A stretch of 13,339 nucleotides of DNA from Tritrichomonas foetus (GCA_001839685.1 MLAK01000199.1:7137-20475), one strand, 5' to 3'; counted from the stretch's first letter, positions 1 through 8,650 are shown. Made by a program: numbers and translations. Notes: generated from the letters alone by a model not told the origin.

Positions 1-84
1 GATTTGAATGGATCATGAAAAAAGATTTGAATGAATCATGAAAAAGGATTTGAATGAATCATGAAAAAGATTTGAATGATACAA
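1..84. repeat. Tandem repeat, 22-23 bp unit
   Basis: Three near-identical units (1-23, 24-46, 47-68) plus a partial fourth begin with GATTTGAATG and end with ATCATGAAAAA. The array touches the window edge, so it may be longer. No coding potential is visible. It is probably a minisatellite in intergenic DNA. Confidence 0.85.
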
Positions 85-1500
85 GATAAAATATTTGAAT
101 GCACAACAATGCAAAAAAGAATTGAAACACATCTTAAAAAATTAAAAAATTAAAAACAAAAATGCAACGATTTGAGATACCTCTCAAAAGATTTTAAGAG
201 TAGAAATATTTTAAATTAGGAAGGAAATATTATAATATTGAATGACTATTTTTTTTATTTATTTGAGTTGGTCATCTTAATACATTTTGAATGATATATT
301 CAAAAAAAGTAGTAATCAATATAACTTTATTTCATTGACCTTAAATTTTTTGTCAAAATGATATAAATATTCTTACATCATAAATTATTTATCAAATGGA
401 AAAGCGAAAAATGTTAAATGAACCCTATTCGAAAATTTATTGAAAAATGCGAATTTTCATTGATTTTTTTCTCATTGGATTTTCGACCGTTTATTTACAT
501 TAACATCAAATGACCGGCCAAATTGACCGGTTAGGACGATAGAATTACTTGGCCGGTCAACGGTCAACAACACTAGAAAATAAAGATAAAAATTGGAAAA
601 ATAATGTTAATTATTGACTTTTTTTATAAGTAATATACATGAAATAATTATTTGTTAATAGTTTATATCTCAACCTAATTGTTTCTTTAAAAATTCTCTT
701 TTTTTTTATGATGATTATCAGAATGGAAATGTTTTCAATAAATAAATATCTTTTATACCTCTGCATTAAGGCCTAGATTTCAACCAGAAATTCAGATTCA
801 CCTTTAGAATTAACCAAACTTGGTAGCACTCTTGTTCAAGATGAGTTGTAATGCAGGTATAGATATAATAAATACATAAAATTGATGTTTAGTTTGTTAC
901 TCTTTTCGAAACTCAAAAGAAGAATTTCTTGTAATTTCTGGGTTTATTCTCTTCTATGAGAATTGTATTGTTTGTCTGAGTTATAAGGAAAAACTTTTGT
1001 TCAAATTCGAGGTCTGGACAACAACGCAGATTGGCCAAAATGAAAGCGTCAAAACCATGTGAAACCATATGATTCGTTGAGGAGAAAGTATAGAATATAT
1101 TCAAACGAGAATGAAATAAAAACTTTGAATTGGATTTCGAATAATGAATAAATAAAAAAAACAATTTTGTGTTGAAATGAATTTTAGTCTTTTTAACTGA
1201 AGTCACATTAATTGGAAAAAAAATCCTTATCACTCCCATTTCTGTTTGGATGAATGAATCGCAAAAATTTTCTAGCAAAAATGGATTTTGTGCTATTCAA
1301 ATAAACGTATATCCAACTTGTTCATATAAGTTCAGAAAAAGTGATTATTTCACATAAATTGAATTGAATTATTTTTCAATGAATCTATCGTCTAAGCTTC
1401 ACAAAATGATTTTTGTCATCAACATATTTCATCACAAAAGTAGATAAGTATATCACATTTTTATTGAATTTTATTCAGGGTCTATTTTTTTTTTGGTTTC
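85..1500. other. Intergenic region with no convincing gene
   Basis: About 1.4 kb of A+T-rich DNA lies between the tandem repeat and the Rab gene. Both strands have frequent stops. The longest open stretch (913-1278, minus) opens with TTG, has its first ATG at 1239 and reads as a Phe/Ile/Asn-rich sequence with no family signature, so I do not call it a gene. Two structured items stand out: the GACCG cluster at 484-567 and a near match to AACGTRCATC at 1304-1313, 188 bp before the Rab start. A TCACA initiator-like site lies at 1453-1457, 46 bp before the Rab ATG, farther than is usual in trichomonads. Confidence 0.6.
511..559. repeat. Perfect 11-bp inverted repeat in a G+C-rich GACCG cluster
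   Basis: TGACCGGCCAA at 511-521 is repeated as its exact reverse complement at 549-559, with a 27-base spacer. Further GACCG/CGGTC copies lie at 484-488, 524-530, 554-560 and 561-567, giving both inverted and direct arrangements. The surrounding DNA is very A+T-rich, so the cluster is unlikely to be chance. It could form a hairpin, be a set of protein sites, or be the end of a small mobile element. Nothing here decides between these. Confidence 0.6.
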
Positions 1501-2217
1501 ATGACAGTTCTCTATAGCATCCAAAACTATCCCAAACAAGGCGATTATTATGTGAACCACCCCGAATTAGATCAATCCAGAATGAACGATTTCTGTATAA
1601 ACGATGGAAATTTAAAATTTGTTATTTTAGGCGAACCTTCAGTCGGAAAGACTTGTTTAACAACTCGCGCTTGCTACGATAAATTCAGTAATACTTACGA
1701 AGCAACGATAGGCGTTCAATTTTCGCAAACCACATGTGAAATCAATTCACATCAAACAAAGCTATGTTTCTGGGATACTTCTGGCCAGCAGCGTTATACT
1801 GAAATTACTTCGCATTATTTCCGTGGTGCTGATGTCGCTTTCTTTTGTTTTAGTTTGAACGACCAAATATCCTTACAATCTTTAGAAAATTGGATCATAT
1901 CTTTAAATGAACATACCCAACCAGTATCTGCTGCTTTTCTTGTTGGATGTAAATCAGACATTCCCCAAACAATTCGTGATGTAGAAATAGAAAAGTTTGC
2001 AAAATCCAACAATCTTGAATATTTCAAGACATCTTCAAAGAATAGTACAAACATAACCGATCTCATACAGAGAGCTGCATTTGTTGGATCGCTTGTCAAA
2101 CAGATCAGAACAAAACAAAACAAAGAGAAGTTCGTACAACATAAAAAAATCACTGAAGCAAAACAAGTTGATATTTCGAATCAGGAAAAGAAAGAAGGAG
2201 GAAAATGTTGTGCTTGA
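1501..2217 (+). CDS. Rab-family small GTPase, divergent
   Basis: This 238-residue protein is a Ras-superfamily GTPase that should act in membrane traffic. Visible motifs, in order: P-loop GEPSVGKT (44-51), switch I with Thr69 in EATIGVQF, G3 WDTSGQQRY (91-99) with the catalytic Gln kept, RabF-like YFRGAD (106-111), a G4 that reads CKSD (150-153) instead of NKxD, and G5 TSSK (177-180). The C-terminus ends KCCA, a double cysteine one residue from the end that would suit Rab geranylgeranylation and membrane anchoring. The N-terminal extension before the first strand is about 38 residues, longer than usual; Met28 (codon at 1582) is a possible alternative start giving a more typical length. I cannot assign a Rab subfamily, and the Asn-to-Cys change in G4 and WDTAGQE read as WDTSGQQ mark it as divergent. 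It stands alone, with 777 bp to the next gene. Confidence 0.9.
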   Translation: MTVLYSIQNYPKQGDYYVNHPELDQSRMNDFCINDGNLKFVILGEPSVGKTCLTTRACYDKFSNTYEATIGVQFSQTTCEINSHQTKLCFWDTSGQQRYTEITSHYFRGADVAFFCFSLNDQISLQSLENWIISLNEHTQPVSAAFLVGCKSDIPQTIRDVEIEKFAKSNNLEYFKTSSKNSTNITDLIQRAAFVGSLVKQIRTKQNKEKFVQHKKITEAKQVDISNQEKKEGGKCCA

Positions 2218-2794
2218 AAAGAATTAATTAACCAATAATTTGTTATTTATTGTTAAATGCAGACTATTTTTCCCTCTTTTTAAGTTAAATATTTACATTG
2301 TTTTCAATATTTCATGCTTTTTCTTATAATTTGCATTTGGATATCATTCAATATCATGTCTGTAGATGAAATGAGTGATATTTTGTTGGGTACTTATGGA
2401 TGGCACTTATAATTTTTAAACAAACAAAAAAAATTTTTCCAAGAGGTGAATTCACCTTGTGTAAAAGGAGGATTAAATTTTATTAATAAAAATTGGAGAA
2501 TTATATGTTTCTTCATGACTTCAGATTTTTTTTTTATTTGTGTTTTCATTTGCATATTCTCAATAAAAAATAGAAATCGAATTAGTGATTCCAATTTTTA
2601 TTGTATTTTGTGATTCATCGAATGAAAAGATAGAAATCATTTATCTGTGGAAATGATATTGATTTAAAGATCTTTTCCAAACTTTGATCTCCATTTATTT
2701 TTTGTTCGATTAATTTGAGAAACGATCAAAAATTTCACCATTTAGGAGAAAATTGACCTTGATGACATTAGTCAAAAAGTGGATATATGTATTT

Positions 2795-2964
2795 AAAAAG
2801 TTTGAATTAACGTTTTATATTTACTGTCAATTTTTTGAATGAAGCCGACGTCTTTTTAAAATATTTAAAAAACGTACATCTCATTGGAAATTTTTTACAT
2901 AACGTGCATCTATACTCAAAAAGTTTGATGTACGTTTTATCTTTTGTAACTACATCTGTACGTT
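2795..2964. promoter_or_regulatory. Cluster of AACGTRCATC motifs upstream of the ARL13 gene
   Basis: Exact or near copies lie at 2871-2880 (AACGTACATC), 2901-2910 (AACGTGCATC), 2927-2936 (the first, inverted) and 2957-2964 (inverted core TGTACGTT). A longer direct repeat, AAAAAGTTTGA followed by ACGTTTTAT, occurs at 2795-2818 and 2918-2940. The same ten bases, AACGTGCATC, recur just before the mariner transposase ATG at 9068-9077. The position and mixed orientation suggest transcription-factor sites. Function is inferred only. Confidence 0.5.
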
Positions 2965-2972
2965 AACTCAAA

Positions 2973-2977
2973 TCATA
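2973..2977 (+). promoter_or_regulatory. Initiator-like site (TCATA) for the ARL13 gene
   Basis: TCATA matches the TCAYW initiator known from trichomonad genes. Its central A is 20 bases before the ATG, which fits the very short 5' leaders of that group. The motif is short, so a chance match is possible. Confidence 0.35.
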
Positions 2978-2994
2978 AAAAATTTTTCCATCTC

Positions 2995-3714
2995 ATGGGA
3001 GCCTGCGTTACATCAGCTGCAACAGCCACAATTCCACTTGACGACATTGCAATTTCCATTTTTGGTATTGATAATGCCGGAAAAACCTGTTTCCTTCGTT
3101 CGCTCGCTGGCGATTTCAATTTTGATTCAGTTCCAACGGTTGGTTTCGGACAAGAAACTTTCATGTACGACGACATAAAACTCAAGGTTTACGATTTAGG
3201 TGGTAACGCCAAATTCAGGAGTGTTTGGACTCGTTATTTTGCCGAAATTTGGGGATTCATCTACGTAGTCGATGCTGCTGATCCAGAAAGATTTGAAGAA
3301 AGCAAAGAACAATTACGCCAAATGCTTGAGCACAAAATGCTCAAAGGAAAGCCGTTTATCGTCGTAGCAAACAAACAGGATTTGCCAAACGCTGTAAATG
3401 CTGAAAAACTTAAGAAAACATTCAATTTAAAGAGTTGCAAGAAGGCAACATTTGTCGACGCAAGTGTTACAACTATCGTCGACAATAAGTGTAACGAAGG
3501 CGTTTCAAACGCTGTTTCAGCACTCATCGGAAAGATCCTCACTGACTTCGAGAAGATCGGCCAGAGAAGGGTTTTGGACATGCGCGAACAAGAAGATATT
3601 GAAAACAAGGAAAGAGCTGAAAAACTTGCAAGACTTCAAGCCAAGCGTGAAGAAGAAGAAAAAGCAAGGGAGCAAAATGAAAGTGCCCATCAAGAGCAGA
3701 CTGTAGACGCGTGA
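2995..3714 (+). CDS. ARL13: ARL13-type ciliary/flagellar GTPase
   Basis: This 239-residue Arf-family GTPase has its best resemblance to ARL13/ARL13B, which works in cilia and flagella and in other organisms activates ARL3. P-loop GIDNAGKT (24-31), switch I SVPTVGF with Thr48, G3 DLGG (67-70) and G4 NKQD (126-129) are intact. The residue after DLGG, Gln in classical Arf proteins, is Asn71; ARL13 proteins also lack this Gln, and the downstream run FRSVWTRYFAEIWGFIYVVD has the ARL13 pattern. Residues about 192-228 are a charged Glu/Lys/Arg coiled coil, another ARL13 hallmark. The start MGACVTS fits N-myristoylation at Gly2 with possible palmitoylation of Cys4. The protein stops soon after the coil, so the long Pro-rich tail and RVxP-type ciliary signal of the vertebrate form are absent. 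The ATG is the first in frame and lies 20 bases behind an initiator-like TCATA. A flagellated cell is expected to need it. Confidence 0.88.
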   Translation: MGACVTSAATATIPLDDIAISIFGIDNAGKTCFLRSLAGDFNFDSVPTVGFGQETFMYDDIKLKVYDLGGNAKFRSVWTRYFAEIWGFIYVVDAADPERFEESKEQLRQMLEHKMLKGKPFIVVANKQDLPNAVNAEKLKKTFNLKSCKKATFVDASVTTIVDNKCNEGVSNAVSALIGKILTDFEKIGQRRVLDMREQEDIENKERAEKLARLQAKREEEEKAREQNESAHQEQTVDA

Positions 3715-4162
3715 GCACTGTCTCTCTTATAGAAAGAAATATTATATAATATGGTTACTATTAAAAATCTTGGATAAAAAACTTCTATTTTTCGTTTTAC
3801 AATTCAACATAATCGGTAAACATTGTTTTTTCTCGTTGAGTAATATGGAAAATGAATGAATGAATATATGAAATAAAGAAACATATGAAATGAAGAAATA
3901 TATGAAATGAAGAAATATATGAAATGAAGAAATATATGAAATGAAGAAATATATTAGAATTAATTAATTGCTGTATTACCGGGAAAATAATTTCCAGTAT
4001 GGAAATAAACTTTTACAAATGCATAATGCTCTGTTGACAACCACATTTTAATTTTTACCACAGAGGTAATGTTTATAAATTTGATGATAATTAATGAAAG
4101 GAGAAGGAAGATTAATATATGATAGGTTTATTATAAAATTAATTTCAAAAATGATAAAAAAT
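3715..4162. other. Convergent intergenic region
   Basis: This 448-bp spacer separates the 3' ends of the ARL13 gene (plus) and the THADA-like gene (minus). It must hold the 3' ends of both transcripts. Apart from the 17-bp tandem repeat at 3868-3952 I see only A+T-rich sequence. Confidence 0.7.
3868..3952. repeat. 17-bp minisatellite, five copies
   Basis: The unit ATGAAATGAAGAAATAT is repeated exactly at 3885-3901, 3902-3918, 3919-3935 and 3936-3952. A first copy at 3868-3884 differs at two bases. The four identical copies point to recent expansion. Confidence 0.95.
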
Positions 4163-7100
4163 CTATGCTGTGTGGCTATCTAAGATTTGAGTAATTTTGT
4201 CAGAGAATTCTTTTCGTGATTCTGAAATGTTTTTATTTGTAAAAAGACTAAAATCAAAATCTATTTTTAACACAGAGAAAATTTCTCTTATTACAAAGAA
4301 TTCATCAACTAGAACTGTTAAAGAATCGCCATGAATATCATGATCAACCTTAGATTTTATAAGTTCATTCCATTTTCTGACAATTAACAAAAGTTGGTTT
4401 TTCACAAGTTTATTTTCAATTAAATTCTTGAATAGTTCAACTTCACATGCAAAATCGACATTCAAGAACTCTGATAAAGCAACTGATGTTTGAGTTCGAA
4501 CAAGTGGAACATCATCAATAAGCAGCAACAAACAAACTATGAGTCCGTCAGCTGATGAATTCAAAATGTCGAGCATCCGTGATGAAAGTGAAATCTTTAC
4601 TTGAGTTTTTGTATCACTTCTATTGAAAGAAAGATCGATAAATAAAGGAAGATGTTTTTTAATATCTTCTTTTTCAATTGCTTGAATCAAAGAAGCTTGA
4701 ATTTCTGGTGTTAAGTTTGTATTCGTGAGAATTTTGGAAGCATTGAATTTAATAGAATTTGAATTTAAGTAATCAATACTAAGTTGGAGAATTAGAGGTG
4801 ATATTTCTTTGTCACTTTCAATTTTGGAAATGATTTGAGTCTCTAAATTTTTGATGAGATAACCTTTTCCTGAATTTGTATTCAAGAATGAAGATGAGTT
4901 GAAATTTGAATATGGATTAAAATTGGATGTTTTTGATACTTTTTCATATTTTGATGGCTTCGAGAGTTTAGTTAAAAGAGAAACAAGTTGAGAATCAGTT
5001 AAAATCAGATTTGGATCTATTTCTCTGTTGTTAATGATTGAAGTTATTTGATCATAGTAGAAATTTCCCAATTTTGTGGAAATAAATTGATGTATTTTCA
5101 ATTTCGAATAAATGAAATTTAATTCTTCAAGTGACATTGGTGGAATTAACCGACTATCAATTTCTGGGAACTTGTGAACTGTATTTTGAATACGATTGTC
5201 AATATTTATGTCCACTTTCCTTAATATTTCACAAATTGTTATTAAAATACCATGGAATGAATTTGATGTTAATTCATCTATATCTAGTTCAAAATAGTTA
5301 TTTGATTGATAAGATTGATGAAGAGAAAATCTCGAATTTCCTAAATAGTCATAACATTGATCTAATAATTGATAATACTCATTTGCTGGAGTGACAGTTA
5401 CAATTGCTGTAGACGCTATTCTTCGTATTCTTGATGATTTACTCGATAGGAATTTTGAAATTAGAGGAATAAATGATTTACAATGACTTTCTGTTTTTCT
5501 AAAAGCAGCAATTACGGTTAAAGCCAAATAATTAGTATGAACAATATCAGAAAGCAAAGCTTTTTCAATTAAGTCTTTCGAATCTGGTAATTTTCTTAAG
5601 AACTGTTGAATATTTAATGATGAATCACTACGTTTAAACATTTTATGAATCATTGAAGCCAAACAAAGGTTTGATGCAGCAACAAAATCCCAGCCAACAA
5701 ATTTCAAAGATGTTTCAAAAATTGTTTGGAATACCAAAGGATATAAGTAATCTTCAACTTTTGAAGTGACTTTATCTTTCAGAATAGAACGAATCACATT
5801 TAACGAGTTAACGGCTTCTGTTTCATTATCTGTTTTCACAGCAATTTTGACCAATGCAGATGCTATTTCTATGTGTGAACTATCTTCTTCATGTAAACGA
5901 ATCAAAGATAAGGCTACATCAGGAAGTGAAGCACTTCTTCGCATGCATTCCATATCAAAACTTTTAAGAATATCAAGAAGTCTAGATTTCCAAACTCCTA
6001 TTTTCTGAATTAAGACTGTTTTTTCTAATTTGTTACATAATGTAACAAATACGGCTTGAGAACGATATGAAAGTCCAACATTTTTTGTCATAATGAAGAA
6101 ATCGAAATACTTTTCAGACATTTCTTCCAAAACTTCTTTGGAAAAGAAATTGTTTTTGTCTTCCAAAATCAGAGAAAGTTCTTGTAATGCTTCAAAATCA
6201 TTTTCGTTAATCATTTTTGATAATAATTCTATCAATTGATCATCTTTATTCACGCTTAGAGTTTCAATAGGATTTACAATGGAATTTTCAGTTGAATTAT
6301 TTGCTGAAGAAGTGATTGGAAATATTTTTGTTGGATCAATTTTAGTGAAAAAATTGATTTTTTCTCGAACAAGAAACCGAAGCGACATTGAACCATCTGT
6401 TAAAATGGAAACTATAGAAGAAAGGTGTTTATCAGAATAAATGTTGGGGAATTTACTCCACACTTTTTCCACCAATGATAAGGCAAATTGACGATGTGAT
6501 GATACAAATCCAGGAGACATATGATCAGATAAAATATCAAGTAATTGATGAATTATTTTATTTGTGTTTGGTTCTTTATTAGGTTTTATTGAAGCTATGA
6601 AATCGGAAAATGCATCTTCAATATAAAACATATGTTTTGGAGAATCATAATACATTAATGTCTTCAAATTTAAGCTAAAATCGTAACCAATTAAATCTGA
6701 ACATTTTGAATAAACACGATATGCAGCACATCGAAGATCCCAATTTCCACTTTTGATGGCATAACAAAGATCTTTGAACAAATTTGAATGATTCTGATCT
6801 TTGAGATAATTCTGAGGCCATTTTGAACGTGCTAACAGGAGAAGTGATTCAAATCGAAGCCAGACTGCAATGAATTTTTCATCAATTTTTTCATAAAGTT
6901 CAAAAGAATGATCAATTAAATTATTTTGGAATAAATAAAAAGGTTCTAACAAAGGACGAACATTTCTCATATTTCTATCAATTCGACTCTTTTTAGCATC
7001 ATTAATTATCGCCAATAAAAGATCTTCTGCCGATTTTGTAGATTTAGCAACAGTTTTTACACAACGTGTAACAAAACTATAATCAGATGGATCTTGAGCA

Positions 7101-8281
7101 AAATCAATTAAATCATTAAAAAGTTCAGGATATGTTTCTATAATTACTGGCACAATCAAAAGTTTTACCACTGAATGCCATGAAAGATTTTTAACGGATT
7201 GATACAGTTGTGAATGTAATTCATTTGTAACTTTTAAGGTCTTACATTGTTTGAGTAAAGCTTTAAAAAGATTCGATAAAGTGCTTGGAAGCATTGGATT
7301 TTGTGAGTCATAATCTCTTAATAAATAAATTATTACATTTTGTGACAAATCGATAATTTTTGATATGAATGGAGTTATTCTTATAAGTGCAGTATATCCA
7401 AAATATCTCTCAATCGGTGATGATTCATCATTTAATGATATTTCAATAAACTTTAATAAATTATCAACATTTTCTGGGGAATCTTTTGCATAACATGATA
7501 AAAGTAGTAATAAACAATGTTTTGGGATTTTTTCTTCTAAAAATTGATAAATTTTATTAGTTTTATCGCAGAAAAACAATTGTTGAATATCAGTATCATC
7601 AAATAACGATTTCAACGCTATCGAAAGACATCTGATCAAACAATACGTTGAATCAAATTGTGTTTGTTTATCCATTGTTTCAATACAAAATGAAGCTAAT
7701 GACGAAAATGTTGTTTGTGTGAAGCCAAAATAATTGCTGATTAATTTACTGTTTTCTATTTCGATTTCTACTGAATTTTTATGATAATTGATAAACACAT
7801 CAATTAATTTTGTCAACGAAATAGAAATTTCTCGATTTCTTTGGAAACAAACCATTTTTACAAAATCACATTCATGTGAAATAAATAACTCTTCATTGCC
7901 AAATAGAATACCATAATTATAAGCAGCATCAAAATTAACTTTGGAATTCTCGGAAAAACTATCATAAAATGAATTCTTTAATTCTTTTGCACAAAAATTA
8001 TGAAATGTTCCAAAATGTTCTGTTTTTAAAATAATATCTTTTAAGCGAGTGAGAACAGTCAAACCAGATTGTTTGGCATTTATTCCAATGAAATAATTTG
8101 CAGCTTCTTCTAGCAAATTGGCAGGTGCATTCATCAATTCAGCTCGAAAAAGATTAATAAATTCAACAACATCTTTGTTGGTGATTCCTTCGAGGTGATG
8201 TTGATAAAAAGTTTTCATGATGATCAAACTTTGAATAGTAAGGTCAATATCCACTTTTTGAAAGACCAAAAGAAAAGTCAT
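4163..8281 (-). CDS. TRM732: THADA/Trm732-like HEAT-repeat protein (tRNA 2'-O-methylation partner)
   Basis: This 1372-residue, mostly helical protein belongs, in my reading, to the THADA/Trm732 family (DUF2428 region). Those proteins bind the methyltransferase Trm7/FTSJ1 and direct 2'-O-methylation of nucleotide 32 in the tRNA anticodon loop. Support: RRSASLP at about 781-787 matches the family motif RRSAGLP; it is followed about 40 residues later by AVNSLNVIRSILKD, matching the VHALNILRALF-type segment, then by a VGWDFVAASNLCLASMIHKMF stretch matching the WAVRNSATLLFSALI-type helix; SFHGILITICEIL at about 1008-1020 matches the NxxHGxLL segment. HEAT-like helices, for example SSRIRRIASTAIV, fill the rest. 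Length is close to yeast Trm732 (about 1400) and shorter than human THADA. A start at 8296 would be a TTG; the first ATG is at 8281, and I use it. A TCATT initiator-like site lies 32 bases upstream. The motif Gly is Ser here. Other HEAT proteins are the alternative, but the ordered matches make that unlikely. Confidence 0.8.
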   Translation of the reverse strand: MTFLLVFQKVDIDLTIQSLIIMKTFYQHHLEGITNKDVVEFINLFRAELMNAPANLLEEAANYFIGINAKQSGLTVLTRLKDIILKTEHFGTFHNFCAKELKNSFYDSFSENSKVNFDAAYNYGILFGNEELFISHECDFVKMVCFQRNREISISLTKLIDVFINYHKNSVEIEIENSKLISNYFGFTQTTFSSLASFCIETMDKQTQFDSTYCLIRCLSIALKSLFDDTDIQQLFFCDKTNKIYQFLEEKIPKHCLLLLLSCYAKDSPENVDNLLKFIEISLNDESSPIERYFGYTALIRITPFISKIIDLSQNVIIYLLRDYDSQNPMLPSTLSNLFKALLKQCKTLKVTNELHSQLYQSVKNLSWHSVVKLLIVPVIIETYPELFNDLIDFAQDPSDYSFVTRCVKTVAKSTKSAEDLLLAIINDAKKSRIDRNMRNVRPLLEPFYLFQNNLIDHSFELYEKIDEKFIAVWLRFESLLLLARSKWPQNYLKDQNHSNLFKDLCYAIKSGNWDLRCAAYRVYSKCSDLIGYDFSLNLKTLMYYDSPKHMFYIEDAFSDFIASIKPNKEPNTNKIIHQLLDILSDHMSPGFVSSHRQFALSLVEKVWSKFPNIYSDKHLSSIVSILTDGSMSLRFLVREKINFFTKIDPTKIFPITSSANNSTENSIVNPIETLSVNKDDQLIELLSKMINENDFEALQELSLILEDKNNFFSKEVLEEMSEKYFDFFIMTKNVGLSYRSQAVFVTLCNKLEKTVLIQKIGVWKSRLLDILKSFDMECMRRSASLPDVALSLIRLHEEDSSHIEIASALVKIAVKTDNETEAVNSLNVIRSILKDKVTSKVEDYLYPLVFQTIFETSLKFVGWDFVAASNLCLASMIHKMFKRSDSSLNIQQFLRKLPDSKDLIEKALLSDIVHTNYLALTVIAAFRKTESHCKSFIPLISKFLSSKSSRIRRIASTAIVTVTPANEYYQLLDQCYDYLGNSRFSLHQSYQSNNYFELDIDELTSNSFHGILITICEILRKVDINIDNRIQNTVHKFPEIDSRLIPPMSLEELNFIYSKLKIHQFISTKLGNFYYDQITSIINNREIDPNLILTDSQLVSLLTKLSKPSKYEKVSKTSNFNPYSNFNSSSFLNTNSGKGYLIKNLETQIISKIESDKEISPLILQLSIDYLNSNSIKFNASKILTNTNLTPEIQASLIQAIEKEDIKKHLPLFIDLSFNRSDTKTQVKISLSSRMLDILNSSADGLIVCLLLLIDDVPLVRTQTSVALSEFLNVDFACEVELFKNLIENKLVKNQLLLIVRKWNELIKSKVDHDIHGDSLTVLVDEFFVIREIFSVLKIDFDFSLFTNKNISESRKEFSDKITQILDSHTA

Positions 8282-8310
8282 TTGCAATTTTCCCAAAAAT
8301 CAACTTTTTG

Positions 8311-8315
8311 AATGA
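8311..8315 (-). promoter_or_regulatory. Initiator-like site (TCATT) for the THADA-like gene
   Basis: On the minus strand TCATT fits the trichomonad TCAYW initiator, with its A 32 bases before the ATG at 8281. The distance is slightly long and the motif is short, so this is tentative. Confidence 0.25.
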
Positions 8316-8367
8316 TAAACAAATTCAATTTATCTGATTTAAACTTCAAAATATCTACCATTTATGT

Positions 8368-8614
8368 AAATGAATATTTAGAGAGTAAGATGTTTGTGTT
8401 AATATTACTTTCTCTCAATTCCCATTTCTGAGATGAGAGGTCTGCCCAATCCTCTAGTATAAGTTAAAGATAGAATATTGTGAAACAGCTATGAGCCGCC
8501 ATATTATAAACCCAATCATATTTTTAATAGTCGTTTCAATTTCCTTCTTCAAAACTTGAATATTGACATCATTGATATTATAGGTTTTGTTGATGTTAAA
8601 GATATTGTTGATAA
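8368..8614 (-). mobile_element. Retroelement 3'-end fragment (fragment C)
   Basis: This stretch aligns along its length with 11075-11300 of copy B. Read on the minus strand it encodes NIQVLKKEIETTIKNMIGF, followed by a WRLIAVSQYSIF segment. Copy B has NIQVVKKEIDTTIENLI, a stop, then FVIWRLIVVSRNSIF. Many differences between the two fall at third codon positions. The coding part ends at a TAG near 8456 and is followed by a 3' tail resembling that of copy B, but the terminal GCTTTGRGYGTGACT block is absent. It is a small relic wedged between the THADA-like gene's 5' end and the mariner remnant. No product is expected. Confidence 0.65.
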
Positions 8615-8617
8615 AAA

Positions 8618-8625
<8 letters not shown>

Positions 8626-8649
<24 letters not shown>

Positions 8650-8650
8650 N
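8626..8650. repeat. Poly(A) run of 24 bases ending in an N
   Basis: The run lies exactly where retro-fragment C ends and the mariner coding frame breaks off. The N shows the base was not resolved. It may be a real homopolymer at an old junction or a weak spot of the assembly, so the apparent linkage across it should be treated with care. Confidence 0.9.

Larger units (their letters stand above)
2218..2994. other. Intergenic region between the two GTPase genes
   Basis: No gene is seen. The first two thirds are A+T-rich, with a perfect 14-bp palindrome AGGTGAATTCACCT at 2444-2457 of unknown meaning. A minus-strand open stretch at 2394-2594 opens with TTG and looks like chance. The last 200 bp carry the ARL13 promoter motif cluster, described separately. 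Confidence 0.65.

Noticed and set aside
1..84. Possible CRISPR-like or telomeric array
   Set aside because: The units are adjacent with no spacers and do not resemble a telomere repeat. It is a plain tandem repeat.
913..1278. Minus-strand open frame of 121 codons upstream of the Rab gene
   Set aside because: It opens with TTG, the first ATG is 13 codons in, and the product is a low-complexity Phe/Ile/Asn-rich sequence with no family motif. In DNA this rich in A+T it is compatible with chance.
1471..1500. Possible 3' splice site (TTATTCAGG) just before the Rab ATG
   Set aside because: Trichomonad introns end with a conserved ACTAACACACAG-type sequence, which is absent, and no matching 5' splice site was found upstream.
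2444..2457. Perfect palindrome AGGTGAATTCACCT
   Set aside because: It is a single 14-bp palindrome with no second copy or neighbouring motif, so no function can be argued.
2394..2594. Minus-strand 66-codon frame between the GTPase genes
   Set aside because: It begins with TTG and its product (Lys/Phe/Ile-rich) has no coding signature.
5131..5394. Plus-strand frames inside the THADA-like gene (also 5766-6008) and antisense frames over both GTPase genes
   Set aside because: They are antisense shadows of well-supported coding sequences and show no family features of their own.
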